A stretch of 64,000 bases of DNA, from assembly GCA_947579605.1 (NCBI GenBank), contig OX388311.1:27716951-27780950 (forward strand). Direction: 5' to 3'. The position numbers and the translations under genes were made by a program. Of the stretch, positions 32,055 through 43,089 are shown piece by piece (the first letter of the stretch is position 1; every line of letters starts with the position of its first letter). This stretch comes from Athripsodes cinereus. Its lineage: Eukaryota; Arthropoda; Insecta; Trichoptera; Leptoceridae. Under the pieces are notes generated by a model that worked only from the letters and a program-made list of their open reading frames with translations, ran no database searches and was not told where the DNA came from.

Positions 32055-32815
32055 GAGTATAGTAGTCTAATATAAATCGAAAAATTTTCCATTGTGTTCA
32101 TATGAAAATATTTATAATAACTAATCTTTTCACTGGGGTTCAATGGTTAACCTTTTTTAAGCATTTATAATGCAGTGGTGTATACAGAAAGATTTTCCTG
32201 TTTCTCGAGTCTAGGCCAAAATGTGTCATAATTTTTATACCATAAGACGTCATCCACTCGGGAAACTGCATAAGATAGAGATGGAGATACAGTAAAGAAT
32301 CTATATCGTAAGAAGGCTTTTCGTCAAATACAGACCCTGGGGTATTACCTCACCTTACCTTCAGTTTTCTTCTTGTGTGCAGTTTTGGACAGAGGTCCTC
32401 CTCTTGGACTTCCACAGTTCTCATTTGGACGCGACTCTCTTCCAGTGCCTGGGGTTTAAAAGAGGAAAAATAAGGTTTACTTGGATCCAAAAGAGGAAGA
32501 ATTGTTGTCATGTCCACGTGTTTGGTATGTTATTGCTGAAGTCGTTGATTACTCGTAATGTGTTCATGATCTTGATGAATGAAATGACTTGTTTCATTAG
32601 ACAATTAGACAAGCTACAGTTCATTCATTATACAGTTCATTATCAGTACTGACTCCCCCACTTGTGATGTGGACTAATTTACTGAAATTTTGATAATAAA
32701 AACTCACCGATAGTAAAATGGTGTCTACTTGAAAAGTTATTGAGTCTATTTGTATTCATTGATAAAGTTAACAACATTTTCTCCATAACAACTTGTATTA
32801 CAGTGTATTTTCTTC
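32055..32815. other. unassigned stretch
   Basis: A 91-codon plus frame (32377-32652) has no recognised domain. Some of its sequence is less AT-rich and could be worn LINE coding DNA. Confidence 0.3.
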
Positions 32816-32825
32816 ACGTACCGTA

Positions 32826-33217
32826 AGCCTGGTGATGAGAGTGGAAACTTATATTTAAATACTTTGATATCTTATTTAAGCGGAAGCTCTTGAAAGCCGG
32901 ATCGTGATCAATACCTAAAGTCACAGAGAAAGTACTGAATGTAAAGTTTAATTTATCCACCGACGGTTCTTGGTGGAAGTTCATATTAATAATTTTTAAA
33001 ATGAAACACAATATAATTATAGTTATTCCACTATTGACTTTATTTATTTTTGCGAGCCGGCTTTCAAGAGCTTCCGCTCTCATCGTTAGGCAAAAGTAAA
33101 GTCTTTTGCCTGACAATGAGAGCGGAAGCTCTTGAAAACCGGCTCGCAAAATAAATAAAGTCAATAGTGGAATAACTATATATTGTGTTTCGTTTTAAAA
33201 ACTGCTACTGAATATAA
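32826..33217 (+). mobile_element. P element array with three hammerhead-like modules (copy F)
   Basis: A perfect-looking long palindrome (arms of about 95 bp, 33000-33200) carries a module on each strand. Plus 33104-33151: helix I TTTTGC, CTGACAAT, stem GAGAGC/GCTCTT, GAA, palindrome AACCGGCT, H=C, helix I GCAAAA. Minus 33048-33095: the same helix I, palindrome AGCCGGCT, with CTAACGAT as core. A third, plus-oriented module at 32826-32903 has about 35 bp inserted inside helix II. TACTGAATGTAA (32933-32944) and TACTGAATATAA (33206-33217) may be the target duplication. The mix of direct and inverted copies recalls the terminal repeats of Penelope-like elements. Confidence 0.8.
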
Positions 33218-33259
33218 GTGTTTTATTTTTAATAATCAACATAATCTCTGTATAAATTG

Positions 33260-33480
33260 ATCTAATTGTTTTATTCTGTTACTATTGTTGTTTTGTTCAA
33301 ATTACTACTATTTTTGTTGCATCTTAATGTTTATTTTTATAAATTTGTACCAATTAATTTTTTATCATTTTTATTATTAGATATTGTCTGTCAAATTGTT
33401 TTTTTTTTTTTTAAATTTGTTATATGTTTAACGTGTAAAAGGCTCACGCCGTGTACAAGTGACAAATAAATAAATAAACA
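33260..33480 (+). mobile_element. LINE 3' end (CTCACGCCGT type) with (AAATA)n tail
   Basis: T-rich sequence ending AAAAGGCTCACGCCGTGTACAA and GACAAATAAATAAATAAA. A relative ends near 40088 with GGCTCTCACGCCGTATAAC. No coding part remains. Confidence 0.55.
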
Positions 33481-33484
33481 TAAT

Positions 33485-34280
33485 AGGCTATCTAAATATT
33501 TTTTTAAGTTTTAAAAAGAGTTACACCACTGCTTAAACCTCTAACTGTAGGCGAGGGATTTGATTTATCATAATATTCGAAGAAAATTTCATGTTAAACG
33601 GTTTTTAAATTTATATAAGTCCCAGGTTTTGGATATAATAAAAGTGAATATAAAAAAAATATATTTTGGAAAATGTGAGTTAATAATACAATTTCTTGTA
33701 GGTAGATCGTTATTTTTTCAGTATAAAGAAACTCTTGAAAAATATTTATCTAAGTGCTCTTATTGAGTAAAAAATTACGTCTTGAAATTTGATATCATTT
33801 TTTTCTTCGGTAATGAGCTTTTTAATCGGGGTCGGTTACCCTTTGCATGAGTTTATTATGATCCTTATACATTTTTTTGGTTTGTTTGTGACTAAGGAGA
33901 AATAAAATAATATTTTCCTAATGTTAAATTCTGAAAATGTTAAATTTTTACGTAAAAAATTGTAAAAACAAATGAACGATTCGATTTAATATTTATCATA
34001 AATAAGGCCAAACCTTGTCATCTGCACTTAAATCCAGTTAATCAATTAAAAAATTAGTAAATATTCTAAACATTAATTTTTTTTACTTATTTTGAAAGAA
34101 TTAAATACGTAATATTGAAGAGAGATCCACTTCATACCCCGGGTATCTACAAAGTCATAGACTCCTATTTATTCGCACATTCATACCAAAATTGTCCTCA
34201 CGGGCGGGACCATAGGCCGAACCCTCAGCAGCAGCTCGTTCGACTATAGACGACTTTATATTAGTATCGGAAACATTTCA
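33485..34280. other. unassigned AT-rich stretch
   Basis: No recognised feature; open frames of under 70 codons only. Confidence 0.35.
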
Positions 34281-34286
34281 AGTGTA

Positions 34287-34536
34287 CCATCACGACATAT
34301 TCCACAAGTGGGGTAGCCAGCAGACCAGCTACATATAATAAACATGCAAGTTGTTCTCTCCGTGTCAATATAAATCAAAACATTCAGGATGGGTGACAAA
34401 CCTCTTCGCTGAACTTAAGATGTAAAATATTTTAATCTTTTCGAAAACCTGCCTTTTACAGGACACTCGAAAACTTACGGAGAAGAGTGGGAGACCAATT
34501 CTTTACCGGGTGCTCCACGGGATTGTTTTTTGAAAG
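34287..34536 (-). repeat. W repeat, near full-length
   Basis: The minus strand gives the complete block order: GTACCATCACGACATATTCC, ACAAGTGGGGTAGCCAGCAG, AACATGCAAGTTGTTCTCTC, ACATTCAGGATGGGTGAC, CCTGCCTTTTACAGGACACT, GAGAAGAGTGGGAGACC, TTACCGGGTGCTCCACGG. Closest to the copy at 44292. Confidence 0.85.
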
Positions 34537-34539
34537 TTT

Positions 34540-36080
34540 ACACGTTTCTAGCAGATAAAGAAACATGCTGTTTTTTTCACTTTTAACGTTCTGAAATCGA
34601 TGTGTCTTTGCATATGAACCCCTCTAATATCGTCCAATAATACCAAGAAAAAGAATACGAACCTAAATATTATAATACGTAGTAGATATAAAAATAAAAC
34701 TATTAAAACCTACACACCCATATATAATAAATTTTCCAAGGAAACGTTATATTTCAGCTTCAATAATGATAACATATTCGTATCTGGGTTACCATATTTC
34801 TAAATCATCTATATTTCTCTCGAATAAGTATAATAATATATCGACAGTGTCATATGATATTCCAATATAAATTTATTTCACTCGTACTGGTACTGGCAAC
34901 ACACATTATTAGATACTTTAATACGTTGCTGCAATGGCGTATCCGAGAGAGTGGGAAAGCTTAGTGGGGTAGCTGCCTTGTCTTAGATTTTCGCAATAAG
35001 TATGAAAGTAGGCAAAATAGGACCAAAGTAAAGAAAGATTAATCGGATATCCCAAGTATAAGTATGGTTATAAAGGAATAAGAATACAGAGCTCGTGTTT
35101 TAAGGGAAAATTTCATAATTACATACACAATATTATATTACATCTATATATTCAGATCTCCCGTCTAAATGGCGCTGGAACAGTAAAATTAATGCTTTAT
35201 CAGCTGCTAGAACGACAAGTCAACAAAAACAAAATGAAATCTGAAAAAATGATTGCTTCTATGGTTTGCATAAAATCTTTCTCGATTGGAGGACCTTACA
35301 TTGTGTCATTAAGAATGGCAGAACTCGTTTACGTAGTTTATAGACACCGGAAGTGATTACTTAAACCAGCCTAGAGTCAATTCGTAAGTGTTAGGACATA
35401 CATTATGTAAACATGGTTCCCCAATCGAGATGTCTGACTGGTTTTGTCATCTGCACGTTGTGGCCAAATCCAGTATAAAAATAATAAAAAGTTGTAAAAA
35501 ATGCATCGAGGCGGGTGGCTCCCTCCAAGAGAAGCCAGACCAAACAAATTTTTAATTGCAGTCTGAAAAGGTGGATAATTTTTCCAATTCTTCACCACAT
35601 TGTAAAAGCAAAGATTCCAGAGTATAAAAGTTCTAATTTTAGTTAAATACCCGTAATGGCAACAATTTTTGTTTTCTTAACCTGCTGACTTCTCTTTGAA
35701 AATTTTTGGGTACACCATTGCGTTGTAGAATAGTGATATCGGGTTATATGATGTGAATATAACAACGTTTTAGCCCCCAGGGTAGTGACTTGGATTAGGG
35801 ACCATTCGGCCTTATGCAATGTCCCGTAGCGATAAGGATATATCGGCAGACGAAGGGTTAAGTGTTTGGAAAAATACCAAGTATGTAGGTAGGTACTATT
35901 TGGCTTTTACTTGATAACTGGTTACCTTCTCTTGTATTATTCCTAATTTTGAAAATAGGTACCTCACCAAACCTTTCATGATAACATTTTCTTTCTTATT
36001 TTAAAAATGTCACCATGCACTGAGAGAATAACAGCTTTTGCCAAGACAATCTTACCAGAAAAAAAAACAAAACATTATCC
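34540..36080. other. unassigned stretch
   Basis: No repeat or coding match recognised. A 73-codon minus frame (35377-35598) contains a less AT-rich segment near 35440-35540 that could be LINE coding debris. Confidence 0.3.
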
Positions 36081-36086
36081 AAAAAA

Positions 36087-36175
36087 GTACATGCAAACTG
36101 TCCTCACCGTGTCAACAAAAATTAAGACATTTAGGACGGGTGGCTATTCTCATCGCTGAATTTAAGATGTAAAAT
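36087..36175 (-). repeat. W repeat, middle part
   Basis: ACATGCAAACTGTCCTCACC, AAGACATTTAGGACGGGTGGC, CATCGCTGAATTTAAGATG. Confidence 0.65.
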
Positions 36176-36655
36176 GTTTTTATCATAGAAATTATGTATT
36201 ATCTCAAATTTCTGAAATATTTTGATAACGGTTGTATAAAATCTGGGTTAGTTGGATGAGATCTTAATATTTGTCCACCACGATGAGATATGTCACCTAT
36301 TCTGAATGTTTTTTTTTTATTAGCAAGGAGGGGATAACATATATATTTATTAGACGCAGTCGATCTCACTTGCGAGAGATGTGATGGTATTAAAATACAT
36401 TGTGCCTAATGTACGTGGAAAATCATATTAGATATGTGCAAACAATAAAACACTTGTCATACATATTTCTACATATGTACATACCTACATTATGTATTTT
36501 CTAATGTGACTTTACTATACGTATTGACCGCGATAAGAAAATTGATATAACTGTTTATTAATAGCTCATTTTAATTAATACCTAATACTGACGTACCTAC
36601 TTATCGATTATTTCTGCTACTTTATATTCGAAAATATCTGCGCCGGGCGTCGTCT

Positions 36656-36675
36656 GCCTCCGTGGCGCAATTGGC

Positions 36676-36712
<37 letters not shown>

Positions 36713-36729
36713 GAGCCCACCCGGGGGCG
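36656..36729 (+). tRNA. tRNA-Asn: tRNA-Asn (anticodon GTT)
   Basis: A complete 74-nt cloverleaf decodes Asn codons in cytosolic translation. The acceptor stem GCCTCCG pairs with CGGGGGC (one T-G pair) and the discriminator is G. The internal promoter A box is TGGCGCAATTGGC and the B box GGTTCGAGCCC. The anticodon arm TTCGG, CTGTTAA, CCGAA gives GTT at 36690-36692. A run of seven T (36734-36740) supplies the pol III terminator. No intron or encoded CCA. Unlike the SINE heads elsewhere in the window, all stems are intact and no repeat body follows, so it is a real gene. Confidence 0.97.
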
Positions 36730-36733
36730 GTAT

Positions 36734-36740
36734 TTTTTTA
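36734..36740 (+). terminator. RNA polymerase III terminator of tRNA-Asn
   Basis: A T7 run five bases after the tRNA 3' end. Confidence 0.8.
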
Positions 36741-36967
36741 TTTTCCTAAATAAGAACTTTATGTAATATTGTATTTATTAGACCATTTCAGCAATTTATT
36801 GAATAAACATAATCAGTTTATGTTCATTCAATAAATGTTAAAAACATAAACGTTCTCTCTAAACGATTAAGTAGTTAAGGCAAAGTACATAGGTCGATTC
36901 AGGAGTCGAAACTCGTGTCTCTCAATTAAAAACCTCATATGAATTTTACATAAGCTGTAAATATAGT

Positions 36968-37000
36968 GCTCCTGATCACTTGCAAACGAGTGGATGACCT
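36968..37000 (+). mobile_element. LINE 3' hairpin CACTTG/CGAGTG
   Basis: CACTTG, CAAA, CGAGTG (36977-36992) followed by GATGACC; see 2290 and 52655. Confidence 0.5.
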
Positions 37001-37013
37001 ATAATTACATAAT

Positions 37014-37135
37014 AAAATCATCATCATATTCTCACCCTTTAACGTTCCTCTCGGGAGCACAGGGCAGAAACCAGCTTTCAGAGCTCTTTGCGCACCTTTT
37101 CCTACAAAATTCCTAGCGCTCGAATGTCTGACATA
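37014..37135 (-). pseudogene. old copy of the RTE family at 37539
   Basis: The minus strand matches the last 120 bp of the element at 37539-38620 (GCTCCCGAGAGGAACG, CTGCCCTGTGCTC, AAGCTGGTTTC) and ends in GATGATGATTTT. Many substitutions and small gaps. Confidence 0.75.
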
Positions 37136-37538
37136 GAATAGAATAATCTCTTTTATGTCTTTTTCGCAAGCTATGTTACTGGTGATTTTCATTTCAGGCT
37201 CTATACCAATTTATTCGTATCAATTTAATTATGTTATAATCCATTAAGTTATGAAACGGCCTAGTCTTTGCTACAGGGTTTTAATTGTCATGTTTAAGGC
37301 AGGTGTTCATAATAAAGCTATCACGTATAATTAAAAAAAAAATTAATTCAGTGTTCAAGTATGCCACCCTCCAGAATATCGTACTTTTTATTGGCAAGGA
37401 AAGAATACATAGAGTCAGTCCATCGCTTACTTACCTCACATGGAGAAGATACTGAAACGGTACAGATAGGTAGCTTTTATGTTCTAAAAAATATACTCTT
37501 TTGATTTCACTGGTTACCACATAAGGTATATTGTGTCA

Positions 37539-38620
37539 TCATCATCATCATCATCGCCCTCAACGCTCCTCTCGGGAGCACAGGGCAGAAACCAGCCTCC
37601 TCCATTCAGAGCGTCTCTGTGCCAATTGCGTCACCTCTTTCCACGACATTCCTTGCGCTCTGATATCGTTGTCATAGGAACGGTGTATTGTGAAAGAGGG
37701 ACGCCCGGGCCGACGGAACCCCTGCGGACGGAAAAACAGTGCTCTTTTTGGCCAACTATCATTAGGCATTCTCAAAACATGTCCCAGCCAGGACCATCGT
37801 CTCTCCTGTATTACGGAGATTACAGGTCTCTGCTGGGTGCGCCGGCGCACAGAATCATTTGTAACATGTTCATACCATTTGACATCCAAAATCCTTCTAA
37901 GACACCTGTTTTCAAAGCTTAGTATCTTCCGCTCTTGAGCCTTGGTTAAGTGCCAAGACTCACAGCCATATAGAAGGATTGGGATGATGCACGCATTGAA
38001 CAAGCGACATTTTGTCCTGATGCTGAGTCCAGACGCCTTCCAAACTTTGTTCATGTTATTGAAAGCCCCACTAGCTGCCCCTATGCGGATTGGTAATTCC
38101 GATCGGAGATCACCCTCTGGCGTTATGGTTGCTCCCAGGTACCTGAATTTGCTAACCTGAGATATTTGGGAATTACCAACTATTAGTGCTGTGTGAGTAC
38201 TCGTGCATGTACTATTACATATGTACTCCGTTTTACCAGCGTTGATACGAAGGCCAAGGCGCAAGGAATTTTCATAAAGAGCATTAGCGTTGCACTGTAA
38301 TCCATCCACAGATGTATCAAAAAGGGCTAGATCATCCGCATATTCAAGATCGTGCAGCACTCCCACAGACGTCTCACTGTTTTCACGCTGTGATAAAGAC
38401 ACACCGCCAGGGCCCAGAATAGATTTTCTGAGCAGGTAGTCCATAATTATGGCAAAGATAAAAGGTGCCAATACACAGCCCTGCCGGACTCCAGTGGTGA
38501 TCCTGAAGGTGTCAGTTGGACCACTTGATGTTCTGACAGAACATTCAGAGTCCATATGCAGGGCTTTGATCATGGTTACCACCTTGGGCGGGATGCCATA
38601 CGCGGCCAGTAAGGTAGAGT
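37539..38620 (-). pseudogene. RTE-like LINE reverse transcriptase, 5'-truncated but still open
   Basis: About 350 codons without a stop lie on the minus strand, within a 384-codon frame (37560-38714) whose first 31 residues are flanking DNA. In order: A-Y-G-I-P-P-K at residues 38-44, R-Q-G-C-V-L-A-P-F-I-F (77-87), the catalytic Y-A-D-D (125-128), L-G-L-R-I-N-A-G-K-T (153-162), F-R-Y-L-G (190-194), L-L-Y-G-C-E-S-W (247-254), R-W-S-W-L-G-H-V-L-R (306-315) and W-R-R-L-V-S (371-376). These are the palm, thumb and C-terminal signatures of RTE-type reverse transcriptases. The endonuclease and fingers are missing. The 63.7-kb copy reads L-G-R before its stop; here TTA is TGA, ending the protein three codons early. 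The 3' end is a (GATGAT)n tail. Confidence 0.93.
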
Positions 38621-38719
38621 AACACAAGAAAATACGTTTTAAGTTTCTTGTTGTACGGTCACACAATTCCATAGTACTTCTAGGTATGTGTTGCATTAGG
38701 ACAGTTCTAGTCAAACAAT

Positions 38720-39145
38720 TTAAGTGGCCAGATAAATTAATTTATATTTATTCTCGTTTATTTATTTTTTAGCTCAATTTCACTAAGAAAATATGCTATA
38801 AGAAAATCCGCATTTATTTAATGAAATAAAAAATGCATATTTTGTCAAAACTTGAGAATGAGATGATCTTATTAGGATGAATAATGAGCCACCGACTTCG
38901 TAAAAAAACCAACTTCACATTCTTTCTTATCATCCGTAGGTCATTGATTGGCACTTGGAATCGTCAGGCAATAATATACATTTTTTTTAAAAATAATAAA
39001 TCACTAGGTATGTGAACAAAGAAATAAATAAAGAAATTTCATTGAATCGAAGTTTTTTCGAGTGTAAAAAGCCCAAAATAACTTCTCGTCCAGTGTATGT
39101 AAAAAATAAATAATAATAATTAAAAATAATAATAATTAAATATAA
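38720..39145. other. unassigned AT-rich stretch
   Basis: ATAATAAT-rich; no feature recognised before the LINE frame at 39150. Confidence 0.35.
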
Positions 39146-39149
39146 AACC

Positions 39150-39718
39150 ATAATAACAGATAGACAAATACATCATAATAGACCCGATTTAGTATTACAT
39201 GATAAACGTAATAAAATAACGTACCTAATCGACATCGCTGTCCCAAATACACATAATATACAAACAACCGTCGCAGAAAAAATACGTAAATATACAGAAC
39301 TAGCAGGAGAAATAAAAAATATTTGGCATTCTAGGTCCGTTTATATAATACCTTTAGTCATGTCAGCTACAGGGGTAACTCCGAAATCTTTAATAAATAA
39401 TTTACAAAAATTAGATTTACCGGTTAATTTGTACATTAAAATTCAAAAATCTATTATAATAAACACTTGTAATATTGTAAAAAAGTTTCTGAACACAGAT
39501 ATTTCAGGCACAATGCTGGTATTTTGATCCCGCGTTTTGAGCCTAATCCTTTGATATCCTGTATATCTGGATAGGTGAATTTTTCCCGGCATTAGACTGT
39601 TAAGTTTTTGTGTGATCATGACTGATCATATGGAGACTTATCTGGTTGTACAATGCTGAGAAGTGTGGATGGCAATTCTGCCGCCGCGTTAAAAAATAAA
39701 AGTAAATAATAATAATTA
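39150..39718 (+). pseudogene. LINE C-terminal R2-like endonuclease domain and 3' UTR
   Basis: The open frame 39153-39527 (125 codons, no ATG near its start) reads N-R-P-D-L-V-L-H-D-K, Y-L-I-D-I-A-V-P-N, K-I-R-K-Y-T-E-L-A, I-I-P-L-V-M-S-A-T-G and I-V-K-K-F-L. P-D, then I-D-I-A-x-P, then K-x-x-K-Y, is the pattern of the restriction-like endonuclease domain that ends R2-group non-LTR polyproteins; the spaced acidic residues and the lysine are the presumed catalytic set. The 3' UTR runs to about 39718, ending in AATAATAATAATTAAA. Its last 100 bp recur inverted at 11393-11500. The upstream RT is gone. Confidence 0.75.
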
Positions 39719-39719
39719 A

Positions 39720-39865
39720 AACGTGGTTAGATGGAAGAAATCACTTTATAGTGATAATCTCGCCACTGCACATCGTCCTAGTTTCTAAAATTTTATATTA
39801 TTTTGTTAACACTGTTATGTAATGATGATGTGCAAAAAGAATAAATAAATAAATAAATAAAATAA
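39720..39865 (+). mobile_element. LINE 3' end with ATCAC/GTGAT hairpin
   Basis: TGGTTAGATGGAAGAAATCAC, loop TTTATA, GTGATAATCTCGCCACTGCA at 39725-39775, then an (AATA)n tail. Immediately abuts the R2-like element's tail, so one inserted into the other's tail. Confidence 0.75.
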
Positions 39866-39949
39866 AAATAAATCTTCGTTGGTCTGTTTTGTTTGGCTAT
39901 AAATTGCGAGAAATTAATGTGATATTGTATTGCTTGGTTTCTAATTTGT

Positions 39950-40092
39950 GTTTGTATTTTAAAGGTTGTTTTTATATATGATTGTTTTTTTGTACCTATT
40001 TTCGTATTATTTTGCATATTTTCTGTCAACTTTATTATTGTACAATAGGCTCTCACGCCGTATAACGTATCAGTAAATAAATATCTTTATTA
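39950..40092 (+). mobile_element. LINE 3' end (CTCACGCCGT type)
   Basis: TTATTGTACAATAGGCTC, TCACGCCGTATAAC and a GTAAATAAATATC end. Compare 33260-33480. Confidence 0.5.
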
Positions 40093-40094
40093 CA

Positions 40095-40570
40095 AGTAGG
40101 ATCTCAAGTAGGTAAGTCATAAGTGTGAATAATAATATCTTAATATAGAGTCGGTTTTAATATTATCTACTTTCCTTTTATATCTCTGGTTTGACGTACA
40201 TTGTACAATATGCACACTTTTAATAATACGAGGATAGAACAGTATTGTGATGTGATAAGGTATGATATGCACGTACAATTTTAATGCATTCTCACTGGGA
40301 GATGAATTCGAATAATACCTATACATTCCCACTACACAAATATTCGTACGTAGGTAGGTGTACTATGTATATTTTCTAAGTATATAGATACCTACAACTT
40401 TAGTTGCAAATAACTGTACTGTAAAATATTCTATATTTTTTAGTGTAACATTGTGGGAATGCATTATAAAAGATTATTGTAAAATTAGGAACACTATTTT
40501 ATTCCACTGTGAGAGCTGTACCTACCTGCTGTGTTTTAAGATTGAACTCACAAATTTAATATTGAAAAAA
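40095..40570. other. unassigned stretch
   Basis: TACC/GGTA-rich simple sequence near 40350; nothing else. Confidence 0.35.
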
Positions 40571-40577
40571 TGTATCT

Positions 40578-40640
40578 ATCTACCTTGGGGTAGGCAGAGA
40601 AGACGTACCTCATGCCAATTCGATATAACGAAATTAAAAA
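40578..40640 (-). pseudogene. LINE C-terminal scrap (SAYPK type)
   Basis: Minus strand: CTTCTCTGCCTACCCCAAGG, matching the end of the scrap at 20486-20596 (CTCTCTGCCTACCCCAATTG). Confidence 0.45.
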
Positions 40641-40787
40641 AAACAAATGTTTGCTTCTACTAAGTATATGTTATAATATATTGTCTTTTATCTTGCAAGG
40701 ACCATGTCAATCATTTTCAGGCATTGTCAATCAGAATCAATGTTTTCATATTTCCTCATTCCTCTATCTTTCAATTTATATTTAGCG

Positions 40788-40915
40788 TGAGGTATGCCTA
40801 CCTTCCTAAATATCTTAGCTTTTTCTGTCACAGAGAGGATGATTTACATGTTTATTATATGTAGTTGCTCTGCTGGCTACCCCTTTGTGGGAAATGTCAT
40901 GATGGTATGAATAGA
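40788..40915 (+). repeat. W repeat, 3' half
   Basis: GTGAGGTATGCCTACC, AGAGAGGATGATTTACATG, CTCTGCTGGCTACCCC, TTTGTGGGAAATGTCATGATG, then a TAGATGA tail. Confidence 0.75.
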
Positions 40916-40919
40916 TGAT

Positions 40920-42055
40920 CATTCAAAATTAAAATTTAATTGTATTTATAAAATAAGAGTTAGGCTTTATGCATGTTAAACCTTCAGTATGACACCCAGT
41001 ACTTCTGAAGTAAAAATGTATGTACGTATGCATAATATTATGTTTGCAGTAATACCTAAATGTGAAGCATGAATACTAGTGTATATGTATGCATGTATCT
41101 AATACCTAATCGCAATGTGCTCTGCTTACGTTATCAGTTTGTCTGTCTGTTTGTATGTTGTTTATTCCACCAACGTATATTTTGCCATTTCTTAAGATTT
41201 ATATTTGATATGCATGACCCACATTCACCTCTGTCCAACGGAATATAATATATGAAGATAGAATTGGACTTCTCCCATTTTCTTTTATTATAATAATATT
41301 ACTAGTTTTACATTCTACTCCACTCAGGGAATAATCACCAAATCAACAAAATAATATGGTAGATATTAACTATTTGCATGGATGTTTACACCAGTATTAT
41401 TATTTCAGTTTATTATATTTTAATATTTCTTTATGTAGTATTTTAGACAGTAAGTATTTATTACCCATTAAATACCTATAAAAGCTAGATGTTTATTTAT
41501 TTATTCTTTCTTTACTGTAGATTGATCACAATAGTCTCATCTTCAGTAGTCTTTCCATTTCTCATCCAAATACCCAACATTCTCATCTCCATGCCATTTT
41601 TAATAAGTTGTATTATACCTTAATATTTTAAAATTAAATGTCCTTACGTAACGTAATTTTTACGGATTTTTTTGACAGTTTTTTGACAGTACGTGGGTGT
41701 AACAAAATACTCGTGAAATTTAGTTTGGTGACAATAAGTATCACTCTCACACAATCTTTAGGGAATCAAGTTGAGATTGTGAAATTAGTTTAATCTGAAA
41801 AGTGTTTTTCACATTTTCAAACCAGCAGCGATGCGTTGGATACTCAAATTGAATTCGCTTTCACACTATTTTACAATTGAATCAATTTATTTTATGAACA
41901 TAAATTTCTATTAAAAAATTACCGTTCATTATCAATAGAATCAATTTACGATAAGCATACCTTTAATGTTTTAATTTTAGGTCGTTTATTTAAAAAAAAC
42001 GTCAAATTGAAAAAACGTATGCGATTTAACAATACACACAGCTATTTTAAGGTCC
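40920..42055. other. unassigned stretch
   Basis: GTATGTATGC-type simple sequence near 41020-41100; nothing else recognised. Confidence 0.35.
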
Positions 42056-42062
42056 TCAATGT

Positions 42063-42170
42063 CTCTCCAAAATAGAAAATAGTCTCTTCAAAACAAATGT
42101 CTCATGCTTGCATTTCAACGAACACTTTCCGTTTACAGGATACTCAAAAACTTACAAAAAAGTGAGGCGT
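42063..42170 (-). repeat. W repeat, 5' fragment
   Basis: ATGTCTCATGCTTG, TTTCCGTTTACAGGATACTC and AAAAACTTACAAAAAAGTGAG match W blocks in order on the minus strand. Confidence 0.5.
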
Positions 42171-42174
42171 CATA

Positions 42175-42945
42175 TTTAGACTGGAGACTTCACGAAGAAA
42201 ATGTACATAAAACCTATGGTCATCACAGTAATACAAATTGTAGTGGCGATATAATGTCTTACGGAGTTTTGAGTAGCGTTAAATATGTTCTGCTGCTGCT
42301 GCCTTTAAAAAAGTATTGAGTGTCTGACTGGTATTCGATCCAAATCTCACCGTGTGGAAAGAGTCTTTGTAGTAATAATTCGAGTAGTGGCAGTCTTATT
42401 ATTTCACAGCTAGCTGCAACGTTGTGGCAAATTGAATGATATTCTATCCGACATGTTCTTATTTAGCAAATGTCACAAAATGAGAATGCTACCAGCCAGC
42501 GTCACCGACGACCAACGTCGAGGAAGCATCCATCTTATGTCGTGGAATGTGTTCTGTTTTTAAATAAATTTATATTTATGCGGAAAGCGACCAAATCGTC
42601 AAATGATAGTATACAGAGATATATATTCAGATATTTTACAAGAACCAACGAAAAGTTGTGCCTGGAATATTTGTTAATTAAATTAATTTCAAATATAAGG
42701 GTGGGTGAAACAAGAGTTCATTTAAAAAAATAATCTTCTGTGAAAAGTGTGCTTGTATGATGAATAAGAGGGCGAGCAAGACTGTGTTTATTCAGGTATG
42801 TTCGAATGACTGGAAATTGCTTATATTATTGTTTAATTAACTGTGACGCATAGTGTAAGATGAAAGCTTGCTATTCAAAGCTTTTATCTGTCATTTTATG
42901 ATTAATTTTAGTGTTTAAATAAACAAATTTAGAGGATGTATCTGT
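42175..42945. other. unassigned stretch with an unrecognised 87-codon frame
   Basis: The plus frame 42470-42733 begins MSQNENATSQRHRR and is basic and hydrophilic at first, then mixed; no domain. No splice or promoter context supports a gene. Confidence 0.3.
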
Positions 42946-42951
42946 CGTTGG

Positions 42952-43088
42952 TTAGATGGAAGAAATCACAATTGTAGTGATAATCTCGCCACTGCATATC
43001 ACCACATTTTTTTCTTATGTAAACTGATTTGTTGATTTTGCTATGTGAATGATGATGTTCAGGAAGAATAAAATAAATAAATAAAAGA
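42952..43088 (+). mobile_element. LINE 3' end with ATCAC/GTGAT hairpin
   Basis: TTGGTTAGATGGAAGAAATCAC, loop AATTGTA, GTGATAATCTCGCCACTGCA, then GAATAAAATAAATAAATAAA. Same family as 39720 and, inverted, 56800-56905. Confidence 0.75.
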
Positions 43089-43089
43089 G

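Noticed and set aside
37533..37922. 129-codon plus-strand ORF with poly-Ser start
   Set aside because: The serine run is the (CATCAT)n tail and the rest is antisense to the open RT frame on the minus strand.
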